Made by a program: the position numbers and the translations under genes
The notes under the pieces: generated by a model
Told to the model about the DNA's origin: nothing
The model's database searches: none
Seen by the model: the letters and a program-made list of their open reading frames with translations, nothing else
In this document: piece by piece, positions 1-8,782 of the stretch
Layout of the letters: every line of letters begins with the position of its first letter
How positions within the stretch are numbered: position 1 is the stretch's first letter
From: Cupriavidus necator A5-1
GTDB lineage: Bacteria; Pseudomonadota; Gammaproteobacteria; Burkholderiales; Burkholderiaceae
Assembly (NCBI RefSeq): GCF_000744095.1
Contig: NZ_JQLI01000001.1
Span: 930,001-994,000 of the forward strand
DNA: 64,000 nucleotides
Direction: 5' to 3'

Positions 1-275
1 TGAGGCATCTGCCAAGGCGCAACTGAACTTTATGAATGAGCCGGCTCCTCATGCGCAGCACGGAGCGCCAAGCGCATTTGCCATCGCTCTGATGGATAGC
101 CGAGAGATTGCTAAGTACGGGATTCCCGGTCGGAGACAGCGTGCGATAGAGTTGGGGCGGATTCAAGTGAGCCTTGCTGAGCAAGACCGCTCGCGAATTG
201 TGGCACAGCGTACCGAGCTTGCCCAGACCGACAGCCGATGCAAAGGTAACGCGAGCAGCGGCGATTTAGGTACAG
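1..275. other. Unassigned left edge, possible gene fragment
   Basis: A plus-strand frame is open from base 2 to the end of this stretch, and a minus-strand frame is open through most of it. Neither translation resembles a family I know. The plus frame could be the 3' end of a gene that starts outside the window, but it runs on into the antisense of vapC, which weakens that reading. No RNA gene or repeat is visible. Confidence 0.2.
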
Positions 276-674
276 TCAGTGACCCGTATGCCAATCCTCG
301 ACCGTCAGTTGCGCGACGCGGGCGAATTCCCGGATATTGTGCGTCACGAGAATCAGGTTACGCGCCCTCGCCTGCCCTGCAATCAAGACGTCATAAGGGC
401 CGATCAGCGTACCGACGGCCGCCAGCTGCGCGCGAATCTCTCCGGCATGCTGAGCGTCCTCGGCATCAAACGGTACCACCTCGAACTGCAAAGCTTCGAT
501 GCGTGCCAGGTTCGCAGCCGCCCGCTGACTCTTGTAGGCACCATAGAACAGCTCATGGGCAACGATTGACGGCAGCCCGAAATCGGACGGCAGGTGCGCA
601 CGCAGTCGCTCAAGCACGGTTGGCTCTCCCTTGAGCATCGCTATCACTGCGTTGGCATCGAGCAGATATTTCAT
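276..674 (-). CDS. vapC: VapC-family PIN-domain toxin
   Basis: A 132-residue PIN-domain protein, the usual VapC length. VapC toxins are Mg2+-dependent endoribonucleases that cut specific tRNAs or rRNA and are held inactive by VapB. The acidic metal-binding residues sit where expected: Asp6 in the opening LLDANAVI motif, Glu41 in VAHELFYG and Asp95 in GPYDVLIAG. The first codon overlaps the end of the upstream vapB by four bases, the usual sign of translational coupling. The gene looks complete and potentially active. The cellular target cannot be read from the sequence. Confidence 0.9.
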   Translation of the reverse strand: MKYLLDANAVIAMLKGEPTVLERLRAHLPSDFGLPSIVAHELFYGAYKSQRAAANLARIEALQFEVVPFDAEDAQHAGEIRAQLAAVGTLIGPYDVLIAGQARARNLILVTHNIREFARVAQLTVEDWHTGH

Positions 675-913
675 CTGAACACATCCAGTCCAGGACGCTC
701 CTGTCCAGCAGGTTGGGTGACCGCTGCCGACTCGAAATCGGCATCAACCGGTCCGATCAGCGGGGTCAGCCATGCCCAGTCTTGCGGGACAGGTTCCAGG
801 ATCACCGCAGCCCCGTGCCGACGGATACGGACTTCCGTACTGTCAAACCGGAAATCCTTGGGCAGCCGCACGGCCTGGGAGCCACCATGGCGGAAGATTT
901 TGGCGAATTCCAT
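671..913 (-). CDS. vapB: VapB-family antitoxin
   Basis: An 80-residue protein opening with the AbrB/SpoVT swapped-hairpin pattern (MEFAKIFRHGGSQAVRLPKD), typical of VapB antitoxins. The N-terminal half should bind the operator DNA and the C-terminal tail should wrap around and block the VapC active site. It is the first gene of a two-gene operon with vapC. An inverted repeat lies just upstream (922-947), which fits autoregulation by the VapBC complex. Nothing appears broken. Confidence 0.88.
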   Translation of the reverse strand: MEFAKIFRHGGSQAVRLPKDFRFDSTEVRIRRHGAAVILEPVPQDWAWLTPLIGPVDADFESAAVTQPAGQERPGLDVFR

Positions 914-921
914 TTCACCCT

Positions 922-947
922 CTATGTGTATCTACAAAACATAGATA
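922..947. promoter_or_regulatory. Probable VapBC operator
   Basis: AT-rich inverted repeats lie directly upstream of vapB: TATCTA (929-934) pairs with TAGATA (942-947), and CTATGT (922-927) pairs with ACATAG (939-944). The position matches the usual VapB autoregulatory site. Its function is inferred from position and symmetry only. Confidence 0.5.
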
Positions 948-1701
948 TATTATACGACCGCAGTCGCCGATTCAACCGCTCTGGCCGTATGCGGCGTTCG
1001 AGTCCCTTTGGAACATTAAGTATTCGTGTGCCGCAGAAGCCCTTTCCATGCGGCCTTTCTCGCGTTCGGGCAAACGATGCGCCATGGCGGTGACGCCCTC
1101 GGGTTTTGTCGAGCCCATCAGTATGAAAAGCCCGCCCTAAAGGCCTGTCCGGAGTGGTGCGCGGCGATGCTCTCGGGGTCGCTCGCTGGTCAAGGCAGAG
1201 GATTTACGGGACAGGCGGGAATAAGCGCCCGTTATCGAACCTTGATGCCCGTCCGCAGTTGCCGTCGGTCAGGGCGGCAGTCCGCATGGCCCGGCCGCGC
1301 TTCCGCCCGCCTCGCCCCGGTGGCCGCGGTGATGACCTGGGCGCCTGCCTGACTGGCTTGGGGGTCACGCCCAACGGCAGTGGCCGGCCGGTACAAGCCG
1401 TAGGCCAGTAAGCCGACTTGGCCGCTCGAACGTCTCCTCCACTTCGAACCGAGAGGCGGGCGACATGAGTCGGCGCATAAGATAGCCCAAAGCGAACTAG
1501 CGGACGCGGTGACCATGGGTCGCGCAGAGCTGTGAAGCGCGCTGTACTATGAAGCGTTGACCCTGGGTAAAGACTAAGGGCCAAATGTTCGCAGCTGGAT
1601 TGCGTCACATTGAGTCATCTGTCCTTGAAACGTTTTTCCGCGGTCGCCGAATATCTCCGAGCCCGTCCAGCTCGCACGCGACAACCTATGGGAGTAGAGC
1701 C
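948..1701. other. Long gap without a recognisable gene
   Basis: About 750 bases separate the vapBC promoter from the UPF0158 gene. Several frames are open but overlap one another on both strands and none gives a familiar protein. The stretch from about 1150 to 1450 is very GC-rich, which explains the spurious frames. I see no RNA gene or insertion sequence. Confidence 0.3.
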
Positions 1702-2130
1702 ATGGTCGCAGTCAAACACGAGGATCTTTCTATGGCCTTCGACTTCGTTAGCTACGCGGCGCCGATGGAGCACAACGCGTATGTCTCGCTCGATACGGGC
1801 AAAGTCTATTGGGCCTCTGATTCCAATGACGCGTTCGACGAGGATATTCCTGACGACCTTGAAACTTCGGACCGATACCTTGCGATACCACATAAGAACG
1901 ATCTCGATCTTGGAAGAACTCTCGTCTTGCGCTTTGTCGCACAAGAGCTGCCTGCGTCTTACGACCAGGTCGAAGGATTTTTCCAACGGCAAGGGGCTTA
2001 CTCGCGCTTCAAGGATTTGCTGCGGCGCAAGGGCGTTCTCGAGGTCTGGTATACGTTTGAAGCCGACTCTGTCGAAAGAGCGCTGAGACAATGGTGTGCC
2101 GAGAACGGGCTTGAGATTCTTGAAGCGTGA
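1702..2130 (+). CDS. UPF0158 family protein
   Basis: A 142-residue protein matching the pattern of the uncharacterised UPF0158 family: an N-terminal half with a Tyr-Val-Ser-Leu-Asp-Thr-Gly-Lys-Val strand, an acidic stretch, an Ile-Pro segment, and a C-terminal GAYSRFKDLL motif followed by an aromatic WYTFEAD segment. I chose the ATG at 1702 because GGGAG sits seven to eight bases upstream and because family members begin just before this point; an ATG at 1732 has a weaker site. The molecular function is unknown. The gene stands alone, with no clear operon partner. Confidence 0.75.
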   Translation: MVAVKHEDLSMAFDFVSYAAPMEHNAYVSLDTGKVYWASDSNDAFDEDIPDDLETSDRYLAIPHKNDLDLGRTLVLRFVAQELPASYDQVEGFFQRQGAYSRFKDLLRRKGVLEVWYTFEADSVERALRQWCAENGLEILEA

Positions 2131-2368
2131 CGGGCCGGTTAGTCAGGCCAAAATGTTTGGCCGCACAGGTTATCCTTCGGGAATTCGGGCGACGCCGTGA
2201 CAAAGCAATCACCTACCTAGCGCCGAGTCCGATCGGAACACGCCAATCGCCAATCGTTGATTATCGGCCAGTTTAAGTCATTCGCCCTCGGTGGAACCAA
2301 TGACTGAAACGGCCCCGAACTCGAAGGCTACCGCTGCGGCTTAAGATGTCTGGGCAATCCGAATACGT

Positions 2369-2578
2369 CTACAGCTCGCAGTGAACATTCGTGAACTGGC
2401 GATCTTCAATCTTGCCCTGGACAGCAAACTGCGCGGTTGCGACCTTGTCAACCTGGTTCTGGCCGATCAACTTGCCCTTGTCGGTTCGCGGGCATAGAAC
2501 GATATCGCAACCGTCGTATGCGAGCGCTATCACGAGGCCTTGGCTATAGGTGTTGGCGGTCCTAAGTTTCTCGAGCAT
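2369..2578 (-). CDS. Small hypothetical protein
   Basis: A 69-residue reading frame with a reasonable Shine-Dalgarno sequence (GAGAG) a few bases before its ATG. The product is soluble and of mixed composition, with no signal peptide or membrane segment, and I do not recognise it. It is convergent with the UPF0158 gene and separated from it by about 240 bases. Codon use is plausible, but the small size means it could be a chance frame. Confidence 0.4.
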   Translation of the reverse strand: MLEKLRTANTYSQGLVIALAYDGCDIVLCPRTDKGKLIGQNQVDKVATAQFAVQGKIEDRQFTNVHCEL

Positions 2579-2888
2579 TCACGCTCTCTCGGCGCCCGAG
2601 TATCTTCAGGTGACAAGCACAGCCTCGCAAGAGGCTTAGCAACTGCCGCCCCCCTGTGGAGAGAGGTCCGATACTTGGGGACCGCCATGTAGGGACGACG
2701 CCCCTAAGCTGGCACGGGTGAGTGCGCACGCAGCCCGCGCGGCCGGCTCCTCCATTGACCTGGGCTGGCACTCCCAATTGCATCCGCATTACCTCGTCGA
2801 CCCACAGCGAAAATGCATCTCGCTACGCGGCCTGCGCCGTGACTGACCGCTGACCAAGAAGTGCCGGCCTTGGTGACGCGGCTGCGGC
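2579..2888. other. Intergenic, no feature seen
   Basis: About 310 bases between the small hypothetical gene and the 3' end of the catabolic operon. Overlapping frames on both strands look like noise. I see no strong terminator hairpin and no repeat. Confidence 0.4.
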
Positions 2889-3836
2889 CTAGGCCTCCCG
2901 GGTCTGCTGGAAGAACGCGAGAGGCACTTCCGGGCCCCATATCCACAACTGATCATCCGTTCCCTCGACTGTCGTTGCCGGAACTGTGTTGTCGTAGAGG
3001 TCGCCATCGGCGTAATGCTCGACGCGGAACCCATCCGGATCCCACCAGTAATCGAATACCTGGCTGCCAAGGACATGGCGGCCGACGCCCCAGTGGGCCT
3101 TGTAGCTCTTCGCCTTCAACCACTCATGACCCATATGAACCGCGTCGAAATCCTGAACCTCGAAGGAAACATGATGGACGTTCGTAGCTTCGGCCTTTGC
3201 GATCAGAAGCGTGTGGTGATCGGTAGGCGTCGCTCCCTGATCACAACGCATGAAGAATCCGAGGTATTCGTCTGCGGAGCCAGCTTGCAGCATCGAGTCT
3301 GAAACAATCATGCCCAAGTTGCGAACAGCCCAGTCCCTTGCAGCCACGGGATCAGGTACGCCCAAGGCGATATGCCCTAAGCGAAGCACCTGGCACGGTC
3401 CGCGACGGGGCCGTTGTGGTACGTTGAACCGTGCCTTCCGGATGCCCTCATTAAGCACGGACGGCGGATGCACCGGCAACTCCGCGACGTCCTCGATGCC
3501 GTGAACCAATTCGAGCCTTACACCGCCTGGCAACTCGACGTCAACACACAGGCCACCGCCGGGACGGTCAAGTTCACGAATTCGTGACGCCCCCTCGAAA
3601 CGCATCGCATGCGTCAGATCTTCCACACTGTCCACTTCGAGGCCGATCGCCTTGAGTGACGGTTCGGCGGACTGTTCCGCCACATAAAGATAGGGACTGG
3701 ATAGAGCCCCCCTGAAATAGGAAGCGCGCCCGGACCAATCTACGGGAACAAGGCCAAAGTCAGCCATGAAACTCCCGGTCTTGGCGAGGTCGCTAACCCC
3801 ATAGACCACATATTTTCCACCACGAATCTTAATCAC
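2889..3836 (-). CDS. VOC-superfamily extradiol ring-cleavage dioxygenase
   Basis: A 315-residue protein with two glyoxalase/VOC modules, the length and layout of type I extradiol dioxygenases such as catechol 2,3-dioxygenase. The predicted Fe(II) ligands are His155 (LGHIALGV), His222 (VHHVSFEV) and Glu273 (RVEHYADGD). Translation probably starts at the GTG at 3836, preceded by AGGAG at ideal spacing. It is the last gene of a minus-strand set with an FAH-family hydrolase and an aldehyde dehydrogenase, which together suggest ring cleavage followed by hydrolysis and oxidation of the products. The substrate is unknown; a catechol or homoprotocatechuate-like diphenol is a guess from the family. 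Confidence 0.82.
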   Translation of the reverse strand: MIKIRGGKYVVYGVSDLAKTGSFMADFGLVPVDWSGRASYFRGALSSPYLYVAEQSAEPSLKAIGLEVDSVEDLTHAMRFEGASRIRELDRPGGGLCVDVELPGGVRLELVHGIEDVAELPVHPPSVLNEGIRKARFNVPQRPRRGPCQVLRLGHIALGVPDPVAARDWAVRNLGMIVSDSMLQAGSADEYLGFFMRCDQGATPTDHHTLLIAKAEATNVHHVSFEVQDFDAVHMGHEWLKAKSYKAHWGVGRHVLGSQVFDYWWDPDGFRVEHYADGDLYDNTVPATTVEGTDDQLWIWGPEVPLAFFQQTREA

Positions 3837-4041
3837 AACGGTCTCCTTACGAATATTTTTCTTTGGCCACGGCGGGATGGGAATCAGGACAATCTCGTTC
3901 GAGCATTCTCGGGCTTTCCCCCGTCAATCAACAAGCCAGGGAACAGCTATATGCAGATGGCAGATGCCTCTGGCAAGCTCGGCAAGTTCGCCGCGGTGAT
4001 GTTGTCCCCTGATGCCAGCCTGCTGGCTTGGCCTATGGTCT

Positions 4042-4896
4042 CTAGTTCCTTGCAACGATGGGCGTTGTCACCGCTACGATGCCCTGCACAGCCACCTCGA
4101 CGACCGATCCGGGCTTGGCGTAGATGCGCGGATTCCGGCCAAAGCCGACACCCGCTGGTGTACCGGTAGCGATCAGATCTCCGGGCTGCAAGCTGATCGT
4201 CCGTGTGATGAATTCAATGATCCGTCCCACGGAAAACACCATGTCGGCCGTGGTGCCGTCCTGCATGACTTCGCCGTCCACTCTGGTCGTCAACCGCGTG
4301 TTCGCGAGATCCACCGAGTCTGCGGTAGCGATGATCGATCCGACAGGGCCGCTGCTGTCGAGATTCTTGCCAAGGCCCCACTGGCCCGTGCTGAGCGTCA
4401 TGCTCTGAAGCTGGGAAGCTCGTCCACTCAGATCATTGAAAACCGTGTAACCCAGTACCCCGTCCAGCGCTTCGTCCTCATCCGCTTCAAGCAGCGGCTT
4501 CCCAATGATCGCCGCCAGCTCTACCTCCCAATCGACGCCATCCGGCTCCGTCGATGGCACTGGTACAGCGGTGCCCGACGTCACCAGCGTCGAAGCCCAG
4601 CGCGCAAACAGATTGGGGAAATGCGGCGTCGGCAGCCCGCCCTCCTTGCCATGCTCAACATAGTTGATTGCTACACAGATGATCTTCGCACTGGGTGGAA
4701 CGGGTACCGCCAAGGTAACGTCGGCCAGCGGCAGAGAGCCCTTGCGCAGTGTCCGTGCCTGCGTCAGCCAGCCATCCGTATCCTTGTAGAAGCTGCCCAA
4801 GGACGTCAAGGGGGTGATGAGGCCATCGGCCAGGGCACCGATGTCGGCCTCGAGTTCGACGGCGGCGTTGGAGGGACGATAGGCAATCAGGTGCAT
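4042..4896 (-). CDS. Fumarylacetoacetate hydrolase family protein
   Basis: A 284-residue FAH-fold enzyme. The central domain carries the metal-binding pattern of the family: Glu residues in DWEVELAAIIGK and an Asp in FNDLSGRASQ, with the conserved GDLIATGTPAGVG loop near the end. FAH-family enzymes hydrolyse or decarboxylate acylpyruvates and ring-cleavage products, for example 2-hydroxyhepta-2,4-diene-1,7-dioate isomerase and fumarylpyruvate hydrolase. A GGAG site precedes the ATG. It lies about 100 bases downstream of the aldehyde dehydrogenase and about 200 bases upstream of the dioxygenase, so co-transcription is likely. The exact substrate cannot be told from sequence. Confidence 0.85.
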   Translation of the reverse strand: MHLIAYRPSNAAVELEADIGALADGLITPLTSLGSFYKDTDGWLTQARTLRKGSLPLADVTLAVPVPPSAKIICVAINYVEHGKEGGLPTPHFPNLFARWASTLVTSGTAVPVPSTEPDGVDWEVELAAIIGKPLLEADEDEALDGVLGYTVFNDLSGRASQLQSMTLSTGQWGLGKNLDSSGPVGSIIATADSVDLANTRLTTRVDGEVMQDGTTADMVFSVGRIIEFITRTISLQPGDLIATGTPAGVGFGRNPRIYAKPGSVVEVAVQGIVAVTTPIVARN

Positions 4897-4996
4897 GCGA
4901 ATTCTCCATGGATATTGGAATTGCCCTACTGCAATTCAGCAGGGGGTCACCGCAGGAGCGCGGCATCCGCCAATGGATGGCGGGATAAAATGAACC

Positions 4997-6502
4997 TCAG
5001 GCGCTGCCACTGAAGGCAAGTGATATGGGCAACGCCTTCTGGTCTGGTTCGGGCCATCGCTGCGATACAGTCTTGAGCTTGGTGTAGAAACGTGCGGCGT
5101 CTGGCCCGTAGAGATGGGATTCACCGAACTTCGAGCGGCGCAGGCCGCCGAAGTTGAAGTAGCCCACGGGAAGCGGCACCGGAACGTTAACCCCGACCAT
5201 GCCAGACTCGATCTCGTTCGTGAAGCGATGCGCCGCCTTTCCGTCGCGGGTGAAGATGACCGCGCCGTTCCCGTAGGCGTGCCGGTTGGTGATGGCGATG
5301 GCTTCGTCGAGTGTCGCCGCGCGCATGATGCCGCGCGCCGGTCCAAAGACCTCTTCCTTGTAGAACTCCATGTCCCACGTTACGTGGTCGATCAGGGTAG
5401 GGCCGAGGTAGTAGCCACGTGCATGGCCCGGTACGCTCAGTTCGCGCCCGTCGATGACGAGCTCTCCTCCCGCGTCCACGCAATCGCCAATGGCCCGCTC
5501 CACCGCCAGCTTGGACTGCGCTGAGATTACGGCCCCAAAATCGGCGGCGGGATCGTCATAGGCGCCCACCTTGAGCGCCTGGATCTTTGGCACGACGAGT
5601 TCGCGCAGACGCTCCGCTGTTCCTGTGCCGACGGGTAGCAGCAATGACACAGCCATGCAGCGCTGGCTCGCCGAGCCATAGCCGGCGGAGACGAACGCAT
5701 TGGCTGCGGCCTCAAGATCAGCGTCGGGCATCACCACCATGTGATTCTTGCCGCCGGCAAAGGCGGCCACGCGCTTGTTATGCGAGGTACCCTTCTGATA
5801 GATGTACTCGCCAACGGTCGTAGAACCCACAAAGCTGACGCCTGCGATCCCGGGATGTTCGAGCATCCCATCGACCACCTCCTTGTCGCCCTGTACCACA
5901 TTGAAAACGCCATCGGGCAACCCCGCTTCTTGCCACAGGCGCGCAAACTCTAGCGCAGCGCTAGGCACCTTCTCCGACGGTTTCCAGACCACGCCATTGC
6001 CAACCGCCACGGCCATCGCGGTCATCACGGCAGGCACCATGATGGGGAAGTTGAATGGCGTAATGCAACCGACCACGCCGATTGGCACGCGCATCGAGAA
6101 CACGTCGATGTCGCCGCCGACATTGGTGGCGTACTCTCCTTTTGTCACGTGTGGCGCATTGGTCGCGAACTCGATGGCCTCGATCGCGCGGCCGATCTCT
6201 CCCTTTGCGTCGGCAGTGGTCTTGCCGTGCTCGCGACCGATGATCTCAGCGAGCAGGTCGATATTGGCGATCATCAACTCGCGAAGCTTGAAGATGACGG
6301 ACTGGCGCGTTGCATGCGAGGCCCGGCCCCAGCGCTTGCCTGCCTCGGTGGCGGCCGCGACCGCACGATCGAGCGTGGCTCGGTCCGCATAGGCGCAGCG
6401 CGCGATTTCCTCCCCCGTCGAAGGGTTGAAGACCGGGCCAGTACGAGCGCCACTGCCGGCCTCGTGCTTTCCCGAAATAAAGTGTCCGATGTGTTCTGCC
6501 AT
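4997..6502 (-). CDS. mmsA: CoA-acylating methylmalonate-semialdehyde dehydrogenase-type enzyme
   Basis: A 501-residue aldehyde dehydrogenase. The sequence follows the MmsA subfamily: the GGKNHMVVMPDADLE segment replaces the usual ALDH glutamate loop, and the catalytic cysteine lies in ASQRCMAVS. MmsA oxidises methylmalonate or malonate semialdehyde with NAD+ and CoA to propionyl- or acetyl-CoA. I chose the ATG at 6502 over one 21 codons upstream because GGAGG lies about ten bases before it and because the family begins here. It is the first gene of the minus-strand operon and is divergent from a LysR regulator. Its pairing with a dioxygenase and FAH hydrolase suggests a dedicated pathway rather than general valine breakdown. 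Confidence 0.88.
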   Translation of the reverse strand: MAEHIGHFISGKHEAGSGARTGPVFNPSTGEEIARCAYADRATLDRAVAAATEAGKRWGRASHATRQSVIFKLRELMIANIDLLAEIIGREHGKTTADAKGEIGRAIEAIEFATNAPHVTKGEYATNVGGDIDVFSMRVPIGVVGCITPFNFPIMVPAVMTAMAVAVGNGVVWKPSEKVPSAALEFARLWQEAGLPDGVFNVVQGDKEVVDGMLEHPGIAGVSFVGSTTVGEYIYQKGTSHNKRVAAFAGGKNHMVVMPDADLEAAANAFVSAGYGSASQRCMAVSLLLPVGTGTAERLRELVVPKIQALKVGAYDDPAADFGAVISAQSKLAVERAIGDCVDAGGELVIDGRELSVPGHARGYYLGPTLIDHVTWDMEFYKEEVFGPARGIMRAATLDEAIAITNRHAYGNGAVIFTRDGKAAHRFTNEIESGMVGVNVPVPLPVGYFNFGGLRRSKFGESHLYGPDAARFYTKLKTVSQRWPEPDQKALPISLAFSGSA

Positions 6503-6657
6503 GATTTGTGTGCCTCCGTGAGCAATGAGCCCGTACTTGATTGGTTTGTCTCGTTCACTGCACATGCAGACGCTTGCACCTCTGCGAATGCGCCCCCGTT
6601 GCCGCGCGATAGCGGCTTTGCAGTGACACCGTAGGGCCGATGCTACATCGCTATTTA

Positions 6658-6708
6658 TGCATTTTGTGTGGCAAAATATGCAAGCAAGCTATGCGTTTTT
6701 GCATATTT
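6658..6708. promoter_or_regulatory. Inverted-repeat operator between mmsA and the LysR gene
   Basis: TGCATTTTG at 6658-6666 is the inverted match of CAAAATATGCA at 6672-6682, allowing one gap, and a related half-site (TTGCATATTT) recurs at 6699-6708. The repeats lie between the divergent mmsA-type gene and the LysR gene, where LysR regulators usually bind. It overlaps the likely LysR promoter, which suggests autoregulation. Confidence 0.5.
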
Positions 6709-6717
6709 GGAGGCGCC

Positions 6718-7644
6718 TTGAATCAGTTCAATTGGGACAACTTGCGGGTATTTCTCGGCGTGGCGCGGGCGCAATCCGCGTTGGAGGCGGCACATGAGCT
6801 CGACATGAATCAGTCCACCATTTCACGTCGGCTGGCGCGACTCGAAGAGGACATTGGATCGAAACTGTTTGACCGGAGCTCGCAAGGCCATCGCCTCACG
6901 AGCGCGGGTCACCGCCTGCTGGAGCATGTCGAGAAGCTGGAGAGCACGCTCGCGACCGTCGAATCCGAAGTCTTTGGCGATACCCTGGCGCTGACCGGCG
7001 AGATACGGTTGGGCGCCACGGAGGGGTTCGGCAGCTACTTTCTCGCGCCGCATCTGGCGCACTTCTGCACACGCCATCCTGGGATCACTGTCGACTTGCT
7101 GCCGATGCCGAGGAACGTCAATTTGTCCAAGCGCGAAGCCGATGCTTCCGTTACCGTCGATCGGCCTACCACTGACACCTTTGTCACCAGCAAGCTTGCA
7201 CAGTACCGCCTGCTTCCGTATGCGACTCAGGACTATTTACGCCGCCACCCGCCGATTGGTGGTCTGGCAGACCTTCCCGGTCACCGATGGATCGACTACG
7301 TGGACGATCTGGTCTTCGCAAAACAGCAGTTCAGTCTGCACAAGTGGCTGCCCGCGGCAAAGCCGTTCATGCGTAGCACTAGCGTTATCGCTCAACTCCA
7401 GGCCGTCCGCTCCGGGCTCGGCATGGCAGTCTTGCCGTGTTTCCTAGGGTCCGTTACCGAAGGTCTCGTTCCCATCCTACCCGCCGAAATTGACATCACT
7501 AGAACCTTTTGGCTCGTCGCACCGCAGGAACGAAGAGAGCTCGCCAGAATCAAGGCACTATGGGACTACCTCCGACGAGTTGCCGACGCAAACGCCGATT
7601 TCCTCATGGGCAAGTCTGCAAGCATTGAATGGCTGCCCCGTTAA
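6718..7644 (+). CDS. LysR-family transcriptional regulator
   Basis: A 308-residue LysR-type regulator. The N-terminal winged helix-turn-helix is clear (MNQSTISRRLARLEEDIGS), followed by a periplasmic-binding-protein-like effector domain. I place the start at the TTG at 6718 because GGAGG lies six bases upstream and the protein then begins in the usual LysR position; the open frame extends 26 codons further but without a ribosome site. It is divergent from the mmsA/FAH/dioxygenase operon and is its probable regulator. The inducer should be a pathway substrate or intermediate. Confidence 0.85.
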   Translation: MNQFNWDNLRVFLGVARAQSALEAAHELDMNQSTISRRLARLEEDIGSKLFDRSSQGHRLTSAGHRLLEHVEKLESTLATVESEVFGDTLALTGEIRLGATEGFGSYFLAPHLAHFCTRHPGITVDLLPMPRNVNLSKREADASVTVDRPTTDTFVTSKLAQYRLLPYATQDYLRRHPPIGGLADLPGHRWIDYVDDLVFAKQQFSLHKWLPAAKPFMRSTSVIAQLQAVRSGLGMAVLPCFLGSVTEGLVPILPAEIDITRTFWLVAPQERRELARIKALWDYLRRVADANADFLMGKSASIEWLPR

Positions 7645-8212
7645 GCGCTCAGGCCCGGCTTTTGAAATGGGTTCTAAAGTGGATATCCGGATCTCCAGCA
7701 TGTGAGCGAATCGCGTCCGATGATTCCACAAGCATTGAGCTTTAGGGCACATCCTATGATCTTAAATGCTCAAGGTGGAAACGTACCCGCCCTTGTCTCG
7801 CCCGTCCTGCTCATCGACGCCTTCCCTGTTTTGCTTTGGCCCGGGCTCCCGGCGGCCTTCCTATCGGCGGTGAAATGGACTCGGAAACTGCGCTCCAGAC
7901 CACAAATTCGGTATTGGCCGACGAACCGGCATCCAGGCTCTGCCTTGCGGAGGTCCGGTGGGCGCCCATAATCGGTCACCCAAGGCGGGGATGGCGATCC
8001 ATCGGCCGTGTCGGCCCTTCGGCGCTGCGCAGTCGAATGGCTCAAGGTTCGGAAGAGACCGCGCTCCCTGTCGACTGGAGATGGCGTACGTCATGCATGG
8101 GCTCTACAGCATCCTCTTCAGGAGTCCCACATGAAACCGAACAAAGCGTGCCCTGTGGTGCTGAGAAAAGCGTAGAACCGCCTTGAGATCCCGCGGAGCT
8201 TGTATAGGGCAG
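7645..8212. other. Long gap without a recognisable gene
   Basis: Almost 570 bases after the LysR gene. Overlapping frames occur on both strands but no protein family can be recognised, and several stop-free stretches lack start sites. It has the look of eroded coding or IS-derived DNA rather than a regulatory region. No hairpin with a T-run is evident. Confidence 0.3.
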
Positions 8213-8701
8213 TCAACCCAGCTCAGTTCCACTCAGTTCCATAAACACCCGGCAAAGCGGCTCCATGCCCCGGCATCCTCCTCGTCAAACCGGCCAGCCA
8301 CGGGGCTGTCCACGTCCCATACGCCGATCAGCGAACCATTGGCGGCAATCAGCGGTACGACGATTTCAGAGCGCGACGCCGCGTCGCAGGCTATATGGCC
8401 GGAAAGGCATGGACATCGGGGACGACCTGCGTCTGACGCGTGTGCGCCGCTGTCCCGCACACGCCCTTTCCCATCGGAATCCGCACGCAGGCCGGCCTGC
8501 CTTGGAACGGTCCGACCACCAGTTCGGCGCCGTCGTAGAAGTAGAACCCTGCCCAGTTCAGGTCGGGCAGCGAGTGGTAAATCAGCGCCGAGAAGTTGGC
8601 GGCGTTGGCAAAGCGGTCATGCTCATCCGCCAGCAGCGCACGGGCCTATGTGACGAGTTCGGCGTAGTGCGGAGTGACGAATCGTCGGAAAGCTGGAACA
8701 T
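8213..8701 (-). pseudogene. msrC: Decayed free methionine-(R)-sulfoxide reductase (GAF type)
   Basis: Reading the minus strand with frame changes rebuilds almost a whole GAF-domain fRMsr (YebR/MsrC type). Landmarks in order are MFQLSDDS, HYAELV, ARALLADEHDRFANAAN, LNWAGFYFY, VVGPFQGRPACVRIP, HIACDAASRSEIVVPL, GVWDVDSP and FDEEDA. At least four lesions break it: a frameshift near the start, an in-frame TAG just before ARALLADE, a missing base before HIACDAA, and another near the 3' end before GMEPLCRVFMEL. The active enzyme reduces free methionine-R-sulfoxide in the cytosol. It lies next to msrA/dipZ/msrB, so the locus once covered free as well as protein-bound methionine sulfoxide. Confidence 0.85.
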
Positions 8702-8782
8702 GATCAGGTTCGTGAAGGGAGTGGCGTGCCCATGCCGGGCGCCGCGGGATTTTCGCACGAGGCGGAATCCCGCACTGCGGCG

